Shown one piece after another: positions 25,081 to 34,687 of a DNA stretch of 49,879 nucleotides (position 1 is its first letter; the number at the start of each line of letters is the position of its first letter). A model generated the notes under the pieces. That model had not been told where the DNA came from and searched no databases. It saw only the letters and a list, made by a program, of their open reading frames with translations. The stretch covers positions 1 through 49,879 of the forward strand of contig NZ_JASBRE010000032.1 in the NCBI RefSeq assembly GCF_029960815.1, given 5' to 3'. The position numbers and the translations under genes are program-made. Source of the stretch: Pseudomonas sp. AL03 (GTDB lineage Bacteria; Pseudomonadota; Gammaproteobacteria; Pseudomonadales; Pseudomonadaceae).

Positions 25081-25184
25081 GATCGTTCCCACGCTCTGCG
25101 TGGGAATGTATCCCGTGACGCTTTGCGTCACAGTGGACGCGGAGCGTCCATGGCGGCATTCCCACGCGGAGCGTGGGAACGATC
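25081..25184. repeat. Palindromic repeat, GATCGTTCCCACGC family
   Basis: The outer arms GATCGTTCCCACGC and GCGTGGGAACGATC are perfect inverted repeats, with inner palindromes (GTGACGCTTTGCGTCAC; GGACGCGGAGCGTCC). It is the second copy of the element at 9349-9434 and lies between the convergent cadR and thyA genes. Confidence 0.87.
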
Positions 25185-25199
25185 AGATTGCGTTACGGC

Positions 25200-26171
25200 T
25201 TAAACCGCCATCGGCGCGGTCATTGGGGCGTGGTGCTCGTAGCCCTCAAGCGAGAAATCGCCCGGCTCGATCAACTCCAGCCACTCCGGCTGGTACACAC
25301 CGGTCTTGGCAAACTCCGGCACACGCTCGGAAATCACCAGTTTCGGCATCGGGAACGGCTCGCGCTTGAGCTGTTCGTTGAGCATGTCCAGGTGGTTTTC
25401 GTAGACGTGGGCGTCACCGATGAAGTAGGTGAACCAGCGTGGCGTGTAGCCGGTCAGGCGACCGATCAGGCTCAGCAGCGCGGCGCCTTCGGTGAGGTTG
25501 AACGGCGTGCCGAGGCCCAAATCATTGGAGCGGATGTAAAGGGTCAAAGAAATCTCTTTGGTCTCGACATTCGGGTGGAACTGATACAGCAAGTGGCACG
25601 GCGGCAGGGCCATTTCATCGAGCTGGGCGACGTTCCAGCCGTGGAACAGGATGCGGCGGCTGCCCGGGTCTTTGATGATGGTGTCGACGCACTGGCGGAT
25701 CTGGTCGATCGCCTTGTACAGCACCACGTAAGCCTGACCGTCCTCTTCGCCTTCAGCAATCTGGCGATACCCCTGGCTCAGGGTCTGCTCGATGGCGGCC
25801 TTGTTGCTGACCGGGATCTGCTTGTACGCCGGCCATTTGCGCCATTGCACGCCGTAGATCTCGCCGAGGTCGTCTTCGCCCTGACGGAACGGATTGGCCA
25901 GCCACTGGGCGTTTTCGTTAGCGTTCTGATCCCAGACCTTGCAGCCCAGCGCACGGAATTCGGCGGCGTTGTTCACCCCGCGCAGAAAACCACACATCTC
26001 GCCGATGGCCGATTTGAAGGCCATCTTGCGCGTGGTGATCGCCGGGAAACCTTCCTTCAGGTCATAACGCAGCATCGCGCCAGGGAAACTGATGGTGTTC
26101 ACGCCGGTGCGGTTGGCCTGTTTGGTGCCGTTCTTGATGACGTGAGCGACCAGTTCGAGATATTGCTTCAT
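25200..26171 (-). CDS. thyA: Thymidylate synthase
   Basis: Makes dTMP from dUMP using methylenetetrahydrofolate. The protein has 323 residues, i.e. the long form: compared with the 264-residue E. coli enzyme it carries extra residues around 85-150, as in Lactobacillus casei. Catalytic Cys192 lies in LPPCHLLYQFHPN; RRILFHGWNVAQLDEMAL and RSNDLGLGTPFN (nucleotide binding) are present, with N-terminal RTGVNTISFPG. It lies 48 bases downstream of lgt on the same strand. The dihydrofolate it produces is recycled by FolA. Confidence 0.97.
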   Translation of the reverse strand: MKQYLELVAHVIKNGTKQANRTGVNTISFPGAMLRYDLKEGFPAITTRKMAFKSAIGEMCGFLRGVNNAAEFRALGCKVWDQNANENAQWLANPFRQGEDDLGEIYGVQWRKWPAYKQIPVSNKAAIEQTLSQGYRQIAEGEEDGQAYVVLYKAIDQIRQCVDTIIKDPGSRRILFHGWNVAQLDEMALPPCHLLYQFHPNVETKEISLTLYIRSNDLGLGTPFNLTEGAALLSLIGRLTGYTPRWFTYFIGDAHVYENHLDMLNEQLKREPFPMPKLVISERVPEFAKTGVYQPEWLELIEPGDFSLEGYEHHAPMTAPMAV

Positions 26172-26219
26172 GAATTACCTGTGTCCTTGAACCCGGGACC
26201 GTCGCCCCGGGGTTCGAAT

Positions 26220-27026
26220 TTATACAGCCGCCGCTGGAGCCACCGGTGCACGGTGATACGCCAGCCAGATCAGGAACAGACCGCCGACGATCATCGGTAC
26301 GCACAGTACTTGACCCATGGTCAGCCAGTTCCAGGCCAGATAGCCCAGTTGCGCGTCCGGCACCCGGACGAATTCAACGATGAAACGGAAGATGCCATAG
26401 AACAGCGCAAACATCCCGGACACCGCCATGGTCGGCCGCGGCTTGCGCGAGAACAACCAGAGAATGGCGAACAGTGCTAGGCCTTCGAGCGCGAACTGAT
26501 ACAGCTGTGACGGGTGACGCGCCAGTTGCGCCGGATCGGTCGGGAAGACCATCGCCCACGGCACGTCGGTCGCCTTGCCCCACAACTCGGCGTTGATGAA
26601 GTTACCGATGCGCCCGGCACCCAGGCCGATCGGCACCATCGGTGCGACGAAGTCCATCAGTTGGAAGAACGACTTACCGTTCTTTTTACCGAACCACATT
26701 GCTGCCAGCATCACGCCGATAAAGCCGCCGTGGAACGACATGCCGCCCTTCCAGACCTCGAAAATCAACGTCGGGTTGGCCAGATAAGCATTCAGATCGT
26801 AGAACAGCACGTAGCCCAGACGCCCGCCGACGATAACGCCCATCGACATCCAGAAGACCATGTCGGAGAGTTTCTCTTTGCTCCAGGTCGGGTCGAAACG
26901 GTTCAACCGGCGGGACGCCAGCAGCCAGGCGCCGCCGATGCCGATCAGGTACATCAAGCCGTACCAGTGGATTTTCAGCGGACCGATGGCCAATGCCACC
27001 GGGTCGATTTGCGGGTAAGGCAGCAT
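26220..27026 (-). CDS. lgt: Prolipoprotein diacylglyceryl transferase
   Basis: Inner-membrane enzyme that transfers diacylglyceryl from phosphatidylglycerol to the lipobox cysteine of prolipoproteins. The 268-residue length is usual, with about seven membrane segments. The essential motif HGGFIG is at residues 99-104 and the family signature GAGRIGNFINAELWG at 136-150. The N-terminal ALAIGPLKIHWYGLMYLIG is also characteristic. It is placed between the TauE/SafE permease gene and thyA, all on the minus strand. Lgt next to thyA is a common proteobacterial order. Confidence 0.97.
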   Translation of the reverse strand: MLPYPQIDPVALAIGPLKIHWYGLMYLIGIGGAWLLASRRLNRFDPTWSKEKLSDMVFWMSMGVIVGGRLGYVLFYDLNAYLANPTLIFEVWKGGMSFHGGFIGVMLAAMWFGKKNGKSFFQLMDFVAPMVPIGLGAGRIGNFINAELWGKATDVPWAMVFPTDPAQLARHPSQLYQFALEGLALFAILWLFSRKPRPTMAVSGMFALFYGIFRFIVEFVRVPDAQLGYLAWNWLTMGQVLCVPMIVGGLFLIWLAYHRAPVAPAAAV

Positions 27027-27106
27027 TGCGACTCCTTGTTAGAGTTGAAACCAAAATTCCCGGGCGACGCTGCCACGCCAGGATTAAGCCAGGATTGCGG
27101 TACGCG

Positions 27107-27889
27107 TCAGAGCAAAAAGCTCAGGCCCACGCAGAACAGCAAAGCGGCAAACAGTCTTTTCAGCAACTTCGGCGACAGGCTGTGGGCCAGTCGCGCGCCG
27201 AGGCGGGCGAAGACCATGCTGGTCAGGGCGATCCCCAGCAGCGCCGGCAAATAAATAAAACCGAGACTATGGGCCGGCAGCAATGGATCGTGCCAGCCCA
27301 GAATCATGAAAAATAATGCACTGGACAAGGCGATCGGCAGACCGCAGGCGGATGAAGTCGCCACCGCTTGCTGCATCGGCACGCTGCGCCAGGTCAGGAA
27401 CGGCACCGTCAGCGAACCGCCGCCAATCCCGAAAATCGCCGACGCCCAGCCAATCACACTGCCGGCCACGGTCAGACCGACTTTACCGGGCACCGTTCGG
27501 CTAGCCTTGGGCTTGAAGTCCAAGGCGAGCTGAACGGCGATGATCAGTGCAAATACGCCGATGATTTTCTGCAAGTTTGGCCCGGAGATCGCCTCAGCCG
27601 TCAACGCGCCGAAACCGGCACCGATGAGAATACCAAGGGTCATCCAGGCAAAAATTGGCCAACGCACGGCGCCGCGGCGGTGATGTTCGCGGATCGCATT
27701 GACCGAGGTAAAGATGATTGTCGCCAGGGACGTGCCGACCGCCAGGTGCGTGAGGATCGACGCATCGAAACCCTGCAAGGTGAAACTGTATACCAGCACC
27801 GGAACGATAATGATCCCGCCGCCGACCCCGAACAGCCCGGCCAGCACACCTGCACAGGCGCCGAGTGCCAGATAGAGAAGAAATTCCAT
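27107..27889 (-). CDS. TauE/SafE family permease
   Basis: A 260-residue inner-membrane protein with about eight hydrophobic segments and the TauE/SafE hallmarks GACAGVLAGLFGVGGGIIIV near the N-terminus and AIFGIGGGSLTVPFL mid-protein. The family exports sulfite, sulfoacetate or similar anions, but the substrate here is unknown. ATG 27889 (MEFLLYLAL) is preferred with GGGGA upstream; ATG 27895 is close, and the open frame to 28228 overlaps the NRDE gene. It is 80 bases upstream of lgt on the same strand. Confidence 0.88.
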   Translation of the reverse strand: MEFLLYLALGACAGVLAGLFGVGGGIIIVPVLVYSFTLQGFDASILTHLAVGTSLATIIFTSVNAIREHHRRGAVRWPIFAWMTLGILIGAGFGALTAEAISGPNLQKIIGVFALIIAVQLALDFKPKASRTVPGKVGLTVAGSVIGWASAIFGIGGGSLTVPFLTWRSVPMQQAVATSSACGLPIALSSALFFMILGWHDPLLPAHSLGFIYLPALLGIALTSMVFARLGARLAHSLSPKLLKRLFAALLFCVGLSFLL

Positions 27890-28009
27890 GCGCATCCCCA
27901 AATGAGAGCGGCATGGTAACGGATGCATGGCCTCAAGCTCCACTGGATGGCGATGGATACCCGCACGATGACTGAGTAGAGTGGGCAGAAAACACACAAG
28001 GACCACCTT

Positions 28010-28756
28010 ATGTGCCTGATTGTTTTCGCCTGGCGACCGGGTCACGCCCAGCCGCTGATCGTGGCGGCCAACCGCGACGAGTTCTACGCCCGGCCCAGCC
28101 TGCCTCTGGCGCAATGGCCCGAAGCACCGCACGTTCATGCCGGTCGCGATCTGGAGGCTGGGGGCACCTGGCTCGGTGTTGGCGCCAATGGACGCTTCGC
28201 CGCGCTGACCAATATCCGCGATCCGCATCAGCCACCTGCGCGCACGTCACGAGGAGAGCTGGTGGCGCGGTTTCTTAGCGGGGGTATGCCGATAGATGAC
28301 TACTTAAGCGACGTTGTCGCACGTTCGCTGGAATATGCCGGATTTAATCTGTTGATCGGCAATGCCAACGAACTGTGGCACTTCAATGCCCGGGAGACTG
28401 AGGCGGTGATGCTGCCACCGGGGGTTTATGGGTTGTCGAACGCGGGACTGGATACGCCGTGGCCGAAACTGCTCAAGGCACGGGCAGCGCTGGAGGAAGT
28501 GCTGGAAGATCCGCAGCCCCAGGCGCTACTGGCGTTGCTGAATGATCCGCAGACGGCGACGTTTGCCGAACTGCCGGATACCGGGGTCGGGTTGGCAACC
28601 GAGACGCTGTTGTCGAGTGTGTTTATTGCCAGCCCGACTTATGGGACCCGGGCGAGTACGGCGTTGATTGTTCAAGCGGATGGGACGCGGTGGATGGTTG
28701 AACGGAGTTTCGGGCCGTATGGGGGGCATTTGGGGGAAGTTGAGGTCAGGGTTTAG
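28010..28756 (+). CDS. NRDE (TANGO2-like) family protein
   Basis: A 248-residue protein of the NRDE/TANGO2 family. It starts MCLIVFAW with a conserved Cys2 and carries the name-giving motif AANRDEFYARP (about 19-29), followed by AGRDLEAGGTWLGVGANGRF and LTNIRD. An N-terminal Cys nucleophile (Ntn-type fold) is suspected for the family, but the biochemical role in bacteria is not settled. AAGGA lies 7 bases upstream of ATG 28010. It is transcribed alone, divergent from the TauE gene. Confidence 0.9.
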   Translation: MCLIVFAWRPGHAQPLIVAANRDEFYARPSLPLAQWPEAPHVHAGRDLEAGGTWLGVGANGRFAALTNIRDPHQPPARTSRGELVARFLSGGMPIDDYLSDVVARSLEYAGFNLLIGNANELWHFNARETEAVMLPPGVYGLSNAGLDTPWPKLLKARAALEEVLEDPQPQALLALLNDPQTATFAELPDTGVGLATETLLSSVFIASPTYGTRASTALIVQADGTRWMVERSFGPYGGHLGEVEVRV

Positions 28757-28777
28757 ATTTGTGGCGTATTCGAGGAC

Positions 28778-28852
28778 GCCTTCGCGGGCAAGCCTCGCTC
28801 CTACAAGGATCACCTAATCCCTGTAGGAGCGAGGCTTGCCCGCGAAGAGGCC
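28778..28852. repeat. Inverted pair of REP palindromes
   Basis: Main-family REP copies face each other (TTCGCGGGCAAGCCTCGCTC and its complement) between the convergent NRDE and ptsP genes. Confidence 0.87.
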
Positions 28853-28861
28853 AATGCAGGC

Positions 28862-31141
28862 TTAGAGAGTTTTAGCCGAAGCCGGATTGATCATCCGCGC
28901 CAACCCAAGGTTCTTCAGCGCCAACTGCAGCGAGCTGTGGATAACTTGCGGGTTGTCGATGGTCATCAGCTCGGCCAGTAATTCCGTGGCCATGCTCAGG
29001 TTGATCTGACGCAGCATCCACTTCACTTTCGGCAAGTTGGTGGCGTTCATCGACAGGCTGTCGAAGCCCATCGCCATCAACAGCACCGCCGCCGCCGGAT
29101 CGCCGGCCATCTCACCGCAGATACTCACTGGCTTGCCTTCGGCATGAGCGTCACGCACCACGCTCTGAAGGGCTTGCAGCACCGCTGGGTGCAGGTAGTC
29201 GTAGAGGTCGGCTACACGCGGGTTGTTTCGGTCCACCGCCAACAGGTACTGGGTCAGGTCATTGGAGCCGACCGACAGGAAGTCCACTTGCCGCGCCAGT
29301 TCCTTGGTCTGATAAACCGCCGCCGGAATTTCGATCATCACGCCGATCGGCGGCATAGGCACGTCGCAGCCTTCGTCGCGGACTTCACCCCAGGCCCGGT
29401 GAATCAGGTGCAGGGCTTCTTCCAGTTCGTGGGTGCCGGAGATCATCGGGAGCAGAATCCGCAGGTTGTTCAAGCCCTCGCTGGCCTTGAGCATGGCGCG
29501 AGTCTGGACCAGGAAGATTTCCGGGTGGTCGAGCGTGACGCGAATACCGCGCCAGCCGAGGAACGGGTTGTCTTCCTTGATCGGGAAGTACGACAGCGAC
29601 TTGTCACCGCCGATGTCCAGGCTGCGCATGGTCACGGGTTGCGGGTGGAACGCGGCGAGTTGCTCGCGATAGATCGCCAGTTGCTCTTTTTCGCTCGGGA
29701 AGCGCTGGTTGATCATGAACGGCACTTCGGTGCGGTACAGACCGACACCCTCAGCGCCACGCTTCTGCGCCCGCGCCACATCCGCCAGCAGGCCAGTGTT
29801 GACCCACAGCGGCATGCGGTGACCATCGAGGGTCACGCACGGCAAGTCCCGCAGTGCGTCCAGCCCGAGGGACAGTTGCTTCTCTTCCTCGACCACTTCG
29901 GCGAACTGCTTGCGCAGCACTTCGCTGGGGTTGGTGTAGACCTCGCCGTGGTAGCCGTCGACGATCATCTGGATGCCGTCGACTTTCGAATACGGCAGGT
30001 CGACCAGGCCCATCACCGTCGGAATGCCCATGGCGCGCGCAAGGATCGCCACGTGGGAGTTGCCGGAACCGAGTACCGAGACCAGACCGACCAGCTTGCC
30101 TTCCGGCACCTCGCCGAGCATCGCCGGCGTCAGTTCTTCGCTGATCAGAATGGTGTTGTCGGGGTAAACCAGGGTCTGTTGACGCTCTTCCTGCAAATAA
30201 GCCAACAAGCGGCGACCAAGGTCTTTGACGTCGGAGGCGCGCTCACGCAGGTAGGCGTCGTCCATCAATTCGAAACGGTTGACGTGTTCGGTGACCACTT
30301 GACGCAACGCGCCCTGGGCCCACTGACCGGTCTTGATCACCGTGGTGATTTCGCTGCCGAGCGAGGCATCGTCGAGCATCATCAGGTAGACATCGAACAG
30401 CGCGCGCTCTTCCGGGCGCAACTGGTTCGCCAACTTGGCGGACAAGGCGCGCATGTCGGCGCGCACGCCTTCGATAGCCGTCTTGAACAGACCGAGTTCC
30501 GCGGCAATGTCGGTGATGGTCTTGTCCGGCACCACATCCAGATCGGCCGGCGGCAGCATGACCACCGCAGTACCGACCGCCGCACCCGGCGAACCCGGTA
30601 CGCCGACGAACTTTGCTTCCTGAATACCTTTGCCCTGACGGCCCAGGCCACGAATCGAACCGGTGGCCTCGGCGTGAGCGATAACGCCGGCGAGCTGTGC
30701 GCTCATGGTCACGAGGAAGGCTTCTTCGCCCTCATCGAACTGACGGCGTTCTTTTTGCTGGATGACCAACACGCCGACAACGCGGCGGTGGTGAATGATC
30801 GGTGCCCCGAGGAATGAGGCGTAGCGCTCTTCACCCGTTTCGGCGAAGTAACGGTAGCGCGGGTGATCCGCAGCGTTTTCGAGGTTAAGGGGTTCTTCAC
30901 GCGTGCCGACCAGGCCGACCAGACCTTCGTTGGGCGCCATGCTGACTTTGCCGATCGAGCGCTTGTTCAAGCCCTCGGTGGCCATCAGCACGAAGCGGTT
31001 GGTCTCGGGGTCAAGCAGATAGACCGAGCAGACCTGGCTGCCCATGGCCTCTTTGACGCGCAATACAATAATGCCCAACGCCGCCTTGAGATCCTTGGCG
31101 GAGTTAACTTCCTGGACGATCTTGCGCAGCGTATTGAGCAT
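28862..31141 (-). CDS. ptsP: PEP-protein phosphotransferase PtsP (enzyme I-Ntr)
   Basis: First enzyme of the nitrogen PTS: it takes phosphate from PEP and passes it to NPr, linking nitrogen and carbon state to regulation. It has 759 residues. The N-terminal GAF domain (about 1-150; VCSVYLLDPETNRFVLMATE) is followed by the enzyme I part. The swivelling domain carries the active-site His in GSGNSHVAILARAMGIPTVM. The PEP-binding barrel has GVGLYRTEVPFMI, RSLDIGGDK and the C-terminal SVGSNDLTQYLLAVDRNNPR. It follows rppH by 22 bases on the same strand; this pairing is conserved in gamma-proteobacteria. Confidence 0.97.
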   Translation of the reverse strand: MLNTLRKIVQEVNSAKDLKAALGIIVLRVKEAMGSQVCSVYLLDPETNRFVLMATEGLNKRSIGKVSMAPNEGLVGLVGTREEPLNLENAADHPRYRYFAETGEERYASFLGAPIIHHRRVVGVLVIQQKERRQFDEGEEAFLVTMSAQLAGVIAHAEATGSIRGLGRQGKGIQEAKFVGVPGSPGAAVGTAVVMLPPADLDVVPDKTITDIAAELGLFKTAIEGVRADMRALSAKLANQLRPEERALFDVYLMMLDDASLGSEITTVIKTGQWAQGALRQVVTEHVNRFELMDDAYLRERASDVKDLGRRLLAYLQEERQQTLVYPDNTILISEELTPAMLGEVPEGKLVGLVSVLGSGNSHVAILARAMGIPTVMGLVDLPYSKVDGIQMIVDGYHGEVYTNPSEVLRKQFAEVVEEEKQLSLGLDALRDLPCVTLDGHRMPLWVNTGLLADVARAQKRGAEGVGLYRTEVPFMINQRFPSEKEQLAIYREQLAAFHPQPVTMRSLDIGGDKSLSYFPIKEDNPFLGWRGIRVTLDHPEIFLVQTRAMLKASEGLNNLRILLPMISGTHELEEALHLIHRAWGEVRDEGCDVPMPPIGVMIEIPAAVYQTKELARQVDFLSVGSNDLTQYLLAVDRNNPRVADLYDYLHPAVLQALQSVVRDAHAEGKPVSICGEMAGDPAAAVLLMAMGFDSLSMNATNLPKVKWMLRQINLSMATELLAELMTIDNPQVIHSSLQLALKNLGLARMINPASAKTL

Positions 31142-31163
31142 GGCTCGGGGTCGAACTCCGTCG

Positions 31164-31643
31164 TCAGTCGCGCGTTAAAAGGCGCGGGGCAAGCTCTTTG
31201 AGAGCGCGTCGATACACCTCGCGCTTGAATGTCACCACCTGGCCCAACGGATACCAATAACTGACCCAGCGCCAGCCATCGAATTCCGGTTTACCGGTCA
31301 AATCCATCCGCACCCGCTGCTCGTTGGAGACCAGGCGCAGGAGAAACCATTTCTGTTTCTGGCCGATGCACAGCGGTTGGCTGTGTGTCCTGACCAGACG
31401 TTGCGGCAAACGATAGCGCAACCAGCCCCGGGTGCAGGCGAGAATTTCAACATCTTCGCGCTCAAGACCCACTTCTTCGTTCAACTCGCGGTACAAGGCG
31501 TCTTCCGGCGTCTCCTGGGGGTTGATCCCGCCCTGTGGAAACTGCCAGGCATCTTGATTGATACGGCGAGCCCATAGCACCTGTCCGGCATCATTCGTGA
31601 GAATGATCCCGACATTGGGGCGGAAACCATCGGGGTCGATCAC
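31164..31643 (-). CDS. rppH: RNA pyrophosphohydrolase
   Basis: Nudix hydrolase that removes pyrophosphate from the 5' end of mRNAs and so triggers RNase E decay. It has 159 residues. The Nudix box reads GGINPQETPEDALYRELNEE followed by VGL. The N-terminus after the start is IDPDGFRPNVGIILTNDAG, as in P. aeruginosa RppH. The start is GTG 31643; the frame extends to 31703, but those codons do not match the family. It begins the rppH-ptsP transcription unit and diverges from the HAD phosphatase gene. Confidence 0.96.
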   Translation of the reverse strand: MIDPDGFRPNVGIILTNDAGQVLWARRINQDAWQFPQGGINPQETPEDALYRELNEEVGLEREDVEILACTRGWLRYRLPQRLVRTHSQPLCIGQKQKWFLLRLVSNEQRVRMDLTGKPEFDGWRWVSYWYPLGQVVTFKREVYRRALKELAPRLLTRD

Positions 31644-31786
31644 GGCAACAACCTCGCAAACGCATGTCGCCGCATTGTTCCACAAAGGTTGTGATAGCAG
31701 CAACGAACCGGTCTACCTTATGTGCACTCTTGTGAAAAGTCCGTATTCTGGACGCCTTTCTACAGACTTTTCAGCGAGTAACTGCA

Positions 31787-32443
31787 ATGCGGCTGGCTTT
31801 ATTCGACTTGGACAACACGCTCTTGGGCGGTGACAGTGACCACGCCTGGGGCGATTACCTGTGCGAACGCGGCTTCCTCGACGCCGTCGCCTACAAGGCG
31901 CGCAACGACGAGTTCTATCAGGATTACCTGGCCGGCAAGCTGGATAACGATGCCTACCTGAACTTCTGCCTGGAAGTCCTCGGCCGTACCGAAATGGCCA
32001 CGCTGGATCAATGGCATCTTGATTACATGCGCGATTGCATTGAGCCGATTGTGTTGCCCAAGGCTATCGAACTGCTGGCCAAGCACCGTGAGGCCGGCGA
32101 CAAACTGGTGATCATCACCGCCACGAACCGCTTCGTCACCGGACCGATTGCCGAGCGCTTGGCTGTCGAAACCCTGATCGCCACCGAATGTGAAATGGTT
32201 GATGGCCGCTACACCGGGCGCAGCACCGACGTGCCGTGCTTTCGTGAAGGCAAGGTGACGCGGTTGAATCGTTGGCTGGAAGAGACTGGGTATTCGCTGG
32301 AAGACAGCTATTTCTATAGCGACTCGATGAATGATTTGCCGCTTCTTGAGCAGGTTGCGAATCCGGTTGTGGTTGATCCTGATCCGAATTTGCGCGCCGA
32401 AGCCGAGAAGCGTGGCTGGCCGGTAATTACTCTGCGCGGCTGA
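31787..32443 (+). CDS. HAD-IB family phosphatase (SerB-like)
   Basis: A 218-residue HAD hydrolase of the IB (phosphoserine-phosphatase-like) subgroup. Motif I is FDLDNTLLGGDSDHAW with nucleophile Asp7, motif II is VIITATNRFV, and the late motif is YFYSDSMNDLPLL. The helical cap lies at about residues 20-90. It sits divergent from rppH, as in other pseudomonads. The substrate is not known. It might act on phosphoserine or a related small phosphate ester, but the sequence does not decide. Confidence 0.87.
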   Translation: MRLALFDLDNTLLGGDSDHAWGDYLCERGFLDAVAYKARNDEFYQDYLAGKLDNDAYLNFCLEVLGRTEMATLDQWHLDYMRDCIEPIVLPKAIELLAKHREAGDKLVIITATNRFVTGPIAERLAVETLIATECEMVDGRYTGRSTDVPCFREGKVTRLNRWLEETGYSLEDSYFYSDSMNDLPLLEQVANPVVVDPDPNLRAEAEKRGWPVITLRG

Positions 32444-32450
32444 TACCGCC

Positions 32451-32550
32451 TGTAGCAGCTGCCGAGGTACGAGGCTGCGTTGCGGTCCGCAGGACCGCCC
32501 ATGGGGCCGCTTCGCAGCCCATCGCAGCCTCGTGCCTCGGCAGCTGCTAC
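32451..32550. repeat. Long inverted repeat, TGTAGCAGCTGCCGAG family
   Basis: The arms begin TGTAGCAGCTGCCGAG (32451-32479) and recur inverted at 32523-32550 with a single mismatch over 28 bases. It is the same family as the element at 14771-14932, again between convergent genes. Confidence 0.87.
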
Positions 32551-32560
32551 CGATTCTGCG

Positions 32561-32986
32561 CTAAACCGGCTTCGCGCCCATCAACCCCGCAATCGCGATA
32601 AAACAGACGAAGCTGAACAGTGCGAGGGCAAAAGTGAATTTGCCGTTTCCACCAGGCGTCTTGCGCAGCTTGTTAAGCCGCACCAACAGCCAGAACCAGC
32701 CCAACGCCGCGACGGTGTAAAGCACACTGGACGCCAGCAACCAGGTCTGCCCCAGCGGCCAGCCCACCAGATGCACCATCCACCAGCCGGTAAACGGCAT
32801 GCTCAGCAGCGCCAGCCCCATCACCAGCCAGATAAACACTCGCGGTCGCTGCAACGTGCGCGTGTGAGCCGTCGCATCACCGTTACGGCGCGTACGCCAG
32901 ACCCAAATCGCCAGACCCAACGCGCTGATCAACAGCAGCACTGTTGCCACGATGTGAGCCACTTTCAGGGCGGTTAACGTTTCCAT
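32561..32986 (-). CDS. DUF2269 family membrane protein
   Basis: A 141-residue inner-membrane protein with four hydrophobic segments (HIVATVLLLISALGLAIWVW; VFIWLVMGLALLSMPFTGWW; LLASSVLYTVAALGWFWLLV; FTFALALFSFVCFIAIAGLM). It resembles DUF2269 proteins. No catalytic residues stand out and no function is known. It is 39 bases downstream of ilvA on the same strand. Confidence 0.8.
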   Translation of the reverse strand: METLTALKVAHIVATVLLLISALGLAIWVWRTRRNGDATAHTRTLQRPRVFIWLVMGLALLSMPFTGWWMVHLVGWPLGQTWLLASSVLYTVAALGWFWLLVRLNKLRKTPGGNGKFTFALALFSFVCFIAIAGLMGAKPV

Positions 32987-33025
32987 TGTTCGATTTCCTT
33001 ATGGCTTGCCCATCAGCGTAGCCGC

Positions 33026-34540
33026 TCAGCCGAGAAACAACTGATAGGCCGGGTTGTCGCTTTCGTCCCAGTACGGGTAGCCGATTTCTTCCAGTGCTGC
33101 GGGCACCAGATGGCGTTCATCGTGAGGCACTTGCAGGCCCGCGACCACACGGCCATCCGCCGCGCCATGGTTGCGGTAGTGGAACATCGAGATGTTCCAG
33201 CGCCCGCCGAGCTTGTTGAGGAAGTTGAACAGCGCGCCCGGACGCTCCGGGAACTCAAAGCGCAGCACCACTTCATCGACCACATGGGCGGCACGCCCGC
33301 CAACCATGTGGCGGATGTGCAACTTGGCCAATTCGTTGTCGGTGAGATCAAGCACCGGAAAACCCTGCTCGGTCAGGCTGGCAAGCAGCGCACTGCGCGG
33401 GTCGGTTTCCGGATGCGTCTGCACGCCCACGAAGATGTGCGCTTCGCTGCCGGTGTTGTAGCGGTAGTTGAATTCGGTGATCTGGCGCTTGCCGATGGCT
33501 TCGCAGAACGCCTTGAAGCTGCCCGGTTTCTCGGGGATGGTCACGGCGATGATGGCCTCGCGACCTTCGCCCAGCTCGGCACGCTCGGCGACGTGGCGCA
33601 GGCGGTCGAAGTTGACGTTGGCGCCAGAGTCGATGGCCACAAAGGTGTGACCGGTGACGCCGCGTTGCTCGACGTATTTCTTGATCCCGGCCACACCCAA
33701 GGCGCCAGCAGGTTCGGTGATCGAGCGGGTATCGTCGTAGATGTCCTTGATCGCCGCACAGATCTCATCAGTGCTGACGGTGATCACTTCATCAACATAG
33801 TCTTTGCAGATATCGAAGGTGTGCTGACCAATCTGCGCCACTGCGACGCCGTCGGCGAAGAGGCCTACGGTCGGCAAGATCACGCGCTCGCCAGCGGCCA
33901 TGGCCGCTTGCAGGCAGTTGGAATCATCCGGCTCGACGCCGATGATTTTGATTTCCGGGCGCAGGTACTTCACGTACGCCGCGATCCCGGCGATCAGCCC
34001 TCCGCCGCCCACCGGGACGAAAATCGCATCCAGACGCCCAGGGTGCTGACGCAGAATCTCCATCGCCACCGTGCCCTGCCCGGCAATGGTGTGGGGATCG
34101 TCGTACGGGTGGATGTAGACGTAGCCTTTTTCGTCGACCAGTTTCAGCGAGTAGGCCAGGGCTTCCGGGAACGAATCCCCGTGCAGCACCACTTTGCCGC
34201 CGCGCGAGCGCACGCCTTCGACTTTGATTTCCGGGGTGGTCTTGGGCATGACGATGGTCGCTTTCACGCCCAACACCTTTGCCGCCAGGGCCAGGCCTTG
34301 CGCATGGTTGCCCGCCGACGCGGTCACGACACCGCGAGCGCGCTCTTCATCGCTCAGCTGGGTCAGCTTGTTGTAGGCGCCGCGAATCTTGAACGAGAAC
34401 ACGGGCTGCAAGTCTTCGCGCTTGAGCCAAATATGATTGCCCAGCCGCTCGGAGAGCTGGCGGGCAGTCTGCAATGGGGTTTCTACGGCAACGTCATAAA
34501 CGCGCGAGGTGAGGATCTTTTTGACGTACTGTTCGAGCAT
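33026..34540 (-). CDS. ilvA: Threonine ammonia-lyase, biosynthetic
   Basis: First step of isoleucine synthesis: threonine to 2-oxobutanoate and ammonia, with isoleucine feedback. It has 504 residues. The PLP lysine is K51 in FSFKIRGAYNKL; the phosphate-binding glycine loop is VPVGGGGLIAGIAAYVK, and ASAGNHAQGLALAAK is conserved. Two ACT-like regulatory repeats follow at the C-terminus (AIIAVTIPEKPGSFKAFCEA and VVLRFEFPERPGALFNFLNK), the hallmark of the biosynthetic rather than the catabolic enzyme. It diverges from rpiA. Confidence 0.97.
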   Translation of the reverse strand: MLEQYVKKILTSRVYDVAVETPLQTARQLSERLGNHIWLKREDLQPVFSFKIRGAYNKLTQLSDEERARGVVTASAGNHAQGLALAAKVLGVKATIVMPKTTPEIKVEGVRSRGGKVVLHGDSFPEALAYSLKLVDEKGYVYIHPYDDPHTIAGQGTVAMEILRQHPGRLDAIFVPVGGGGLIAGIAAYVKYLRPEIKIIGVEPDDSNCLQAAMAAGERVILPTVGLFADGVAVAQIGQHTFDICKDYVDEVITVSTDEICAAIKDIYDDTRSITEPAGALGVAGIKKYVEQRGVTGHTFVAIDSGANVNFDRLRHVAERAELGEGREAIIAVTIPEKPGSFKAFCEAIGKRQITEFNYRYNTGSEAHIFVGVQTHPETDPRSALLASLTEQGFPVLDLTDNELAKLHIRHMVGGRAAHVVDEVVLRFEFPERPGALFNFLNKLGGRWNISMFHYRNHGAADGRVVAGLQVPHDERHLVPAALEEIGYPYWDESDNPAYQLFLG

Positions 34541-34687
34541 CGGAAAGCATCACTGAGCGGGTTGGGCAGGGCCAAGGAGTCTAACCCGGCTTTCGGGCGG
34601 GCGACCACACGAATCAAGAGGTTTTAGCCCGGCATGGGGCTATAATGCCGGCCTTTCCGTTCTCCCCTTGCCCGCTTCGGAGCCCGC

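Noticed and set aside
29144..30817. 557-codon open frame on the plus strand opposite ptsP
   Set aside because: Antisense shadow of a secure gene; no ribosome binding site or recognisable domain.
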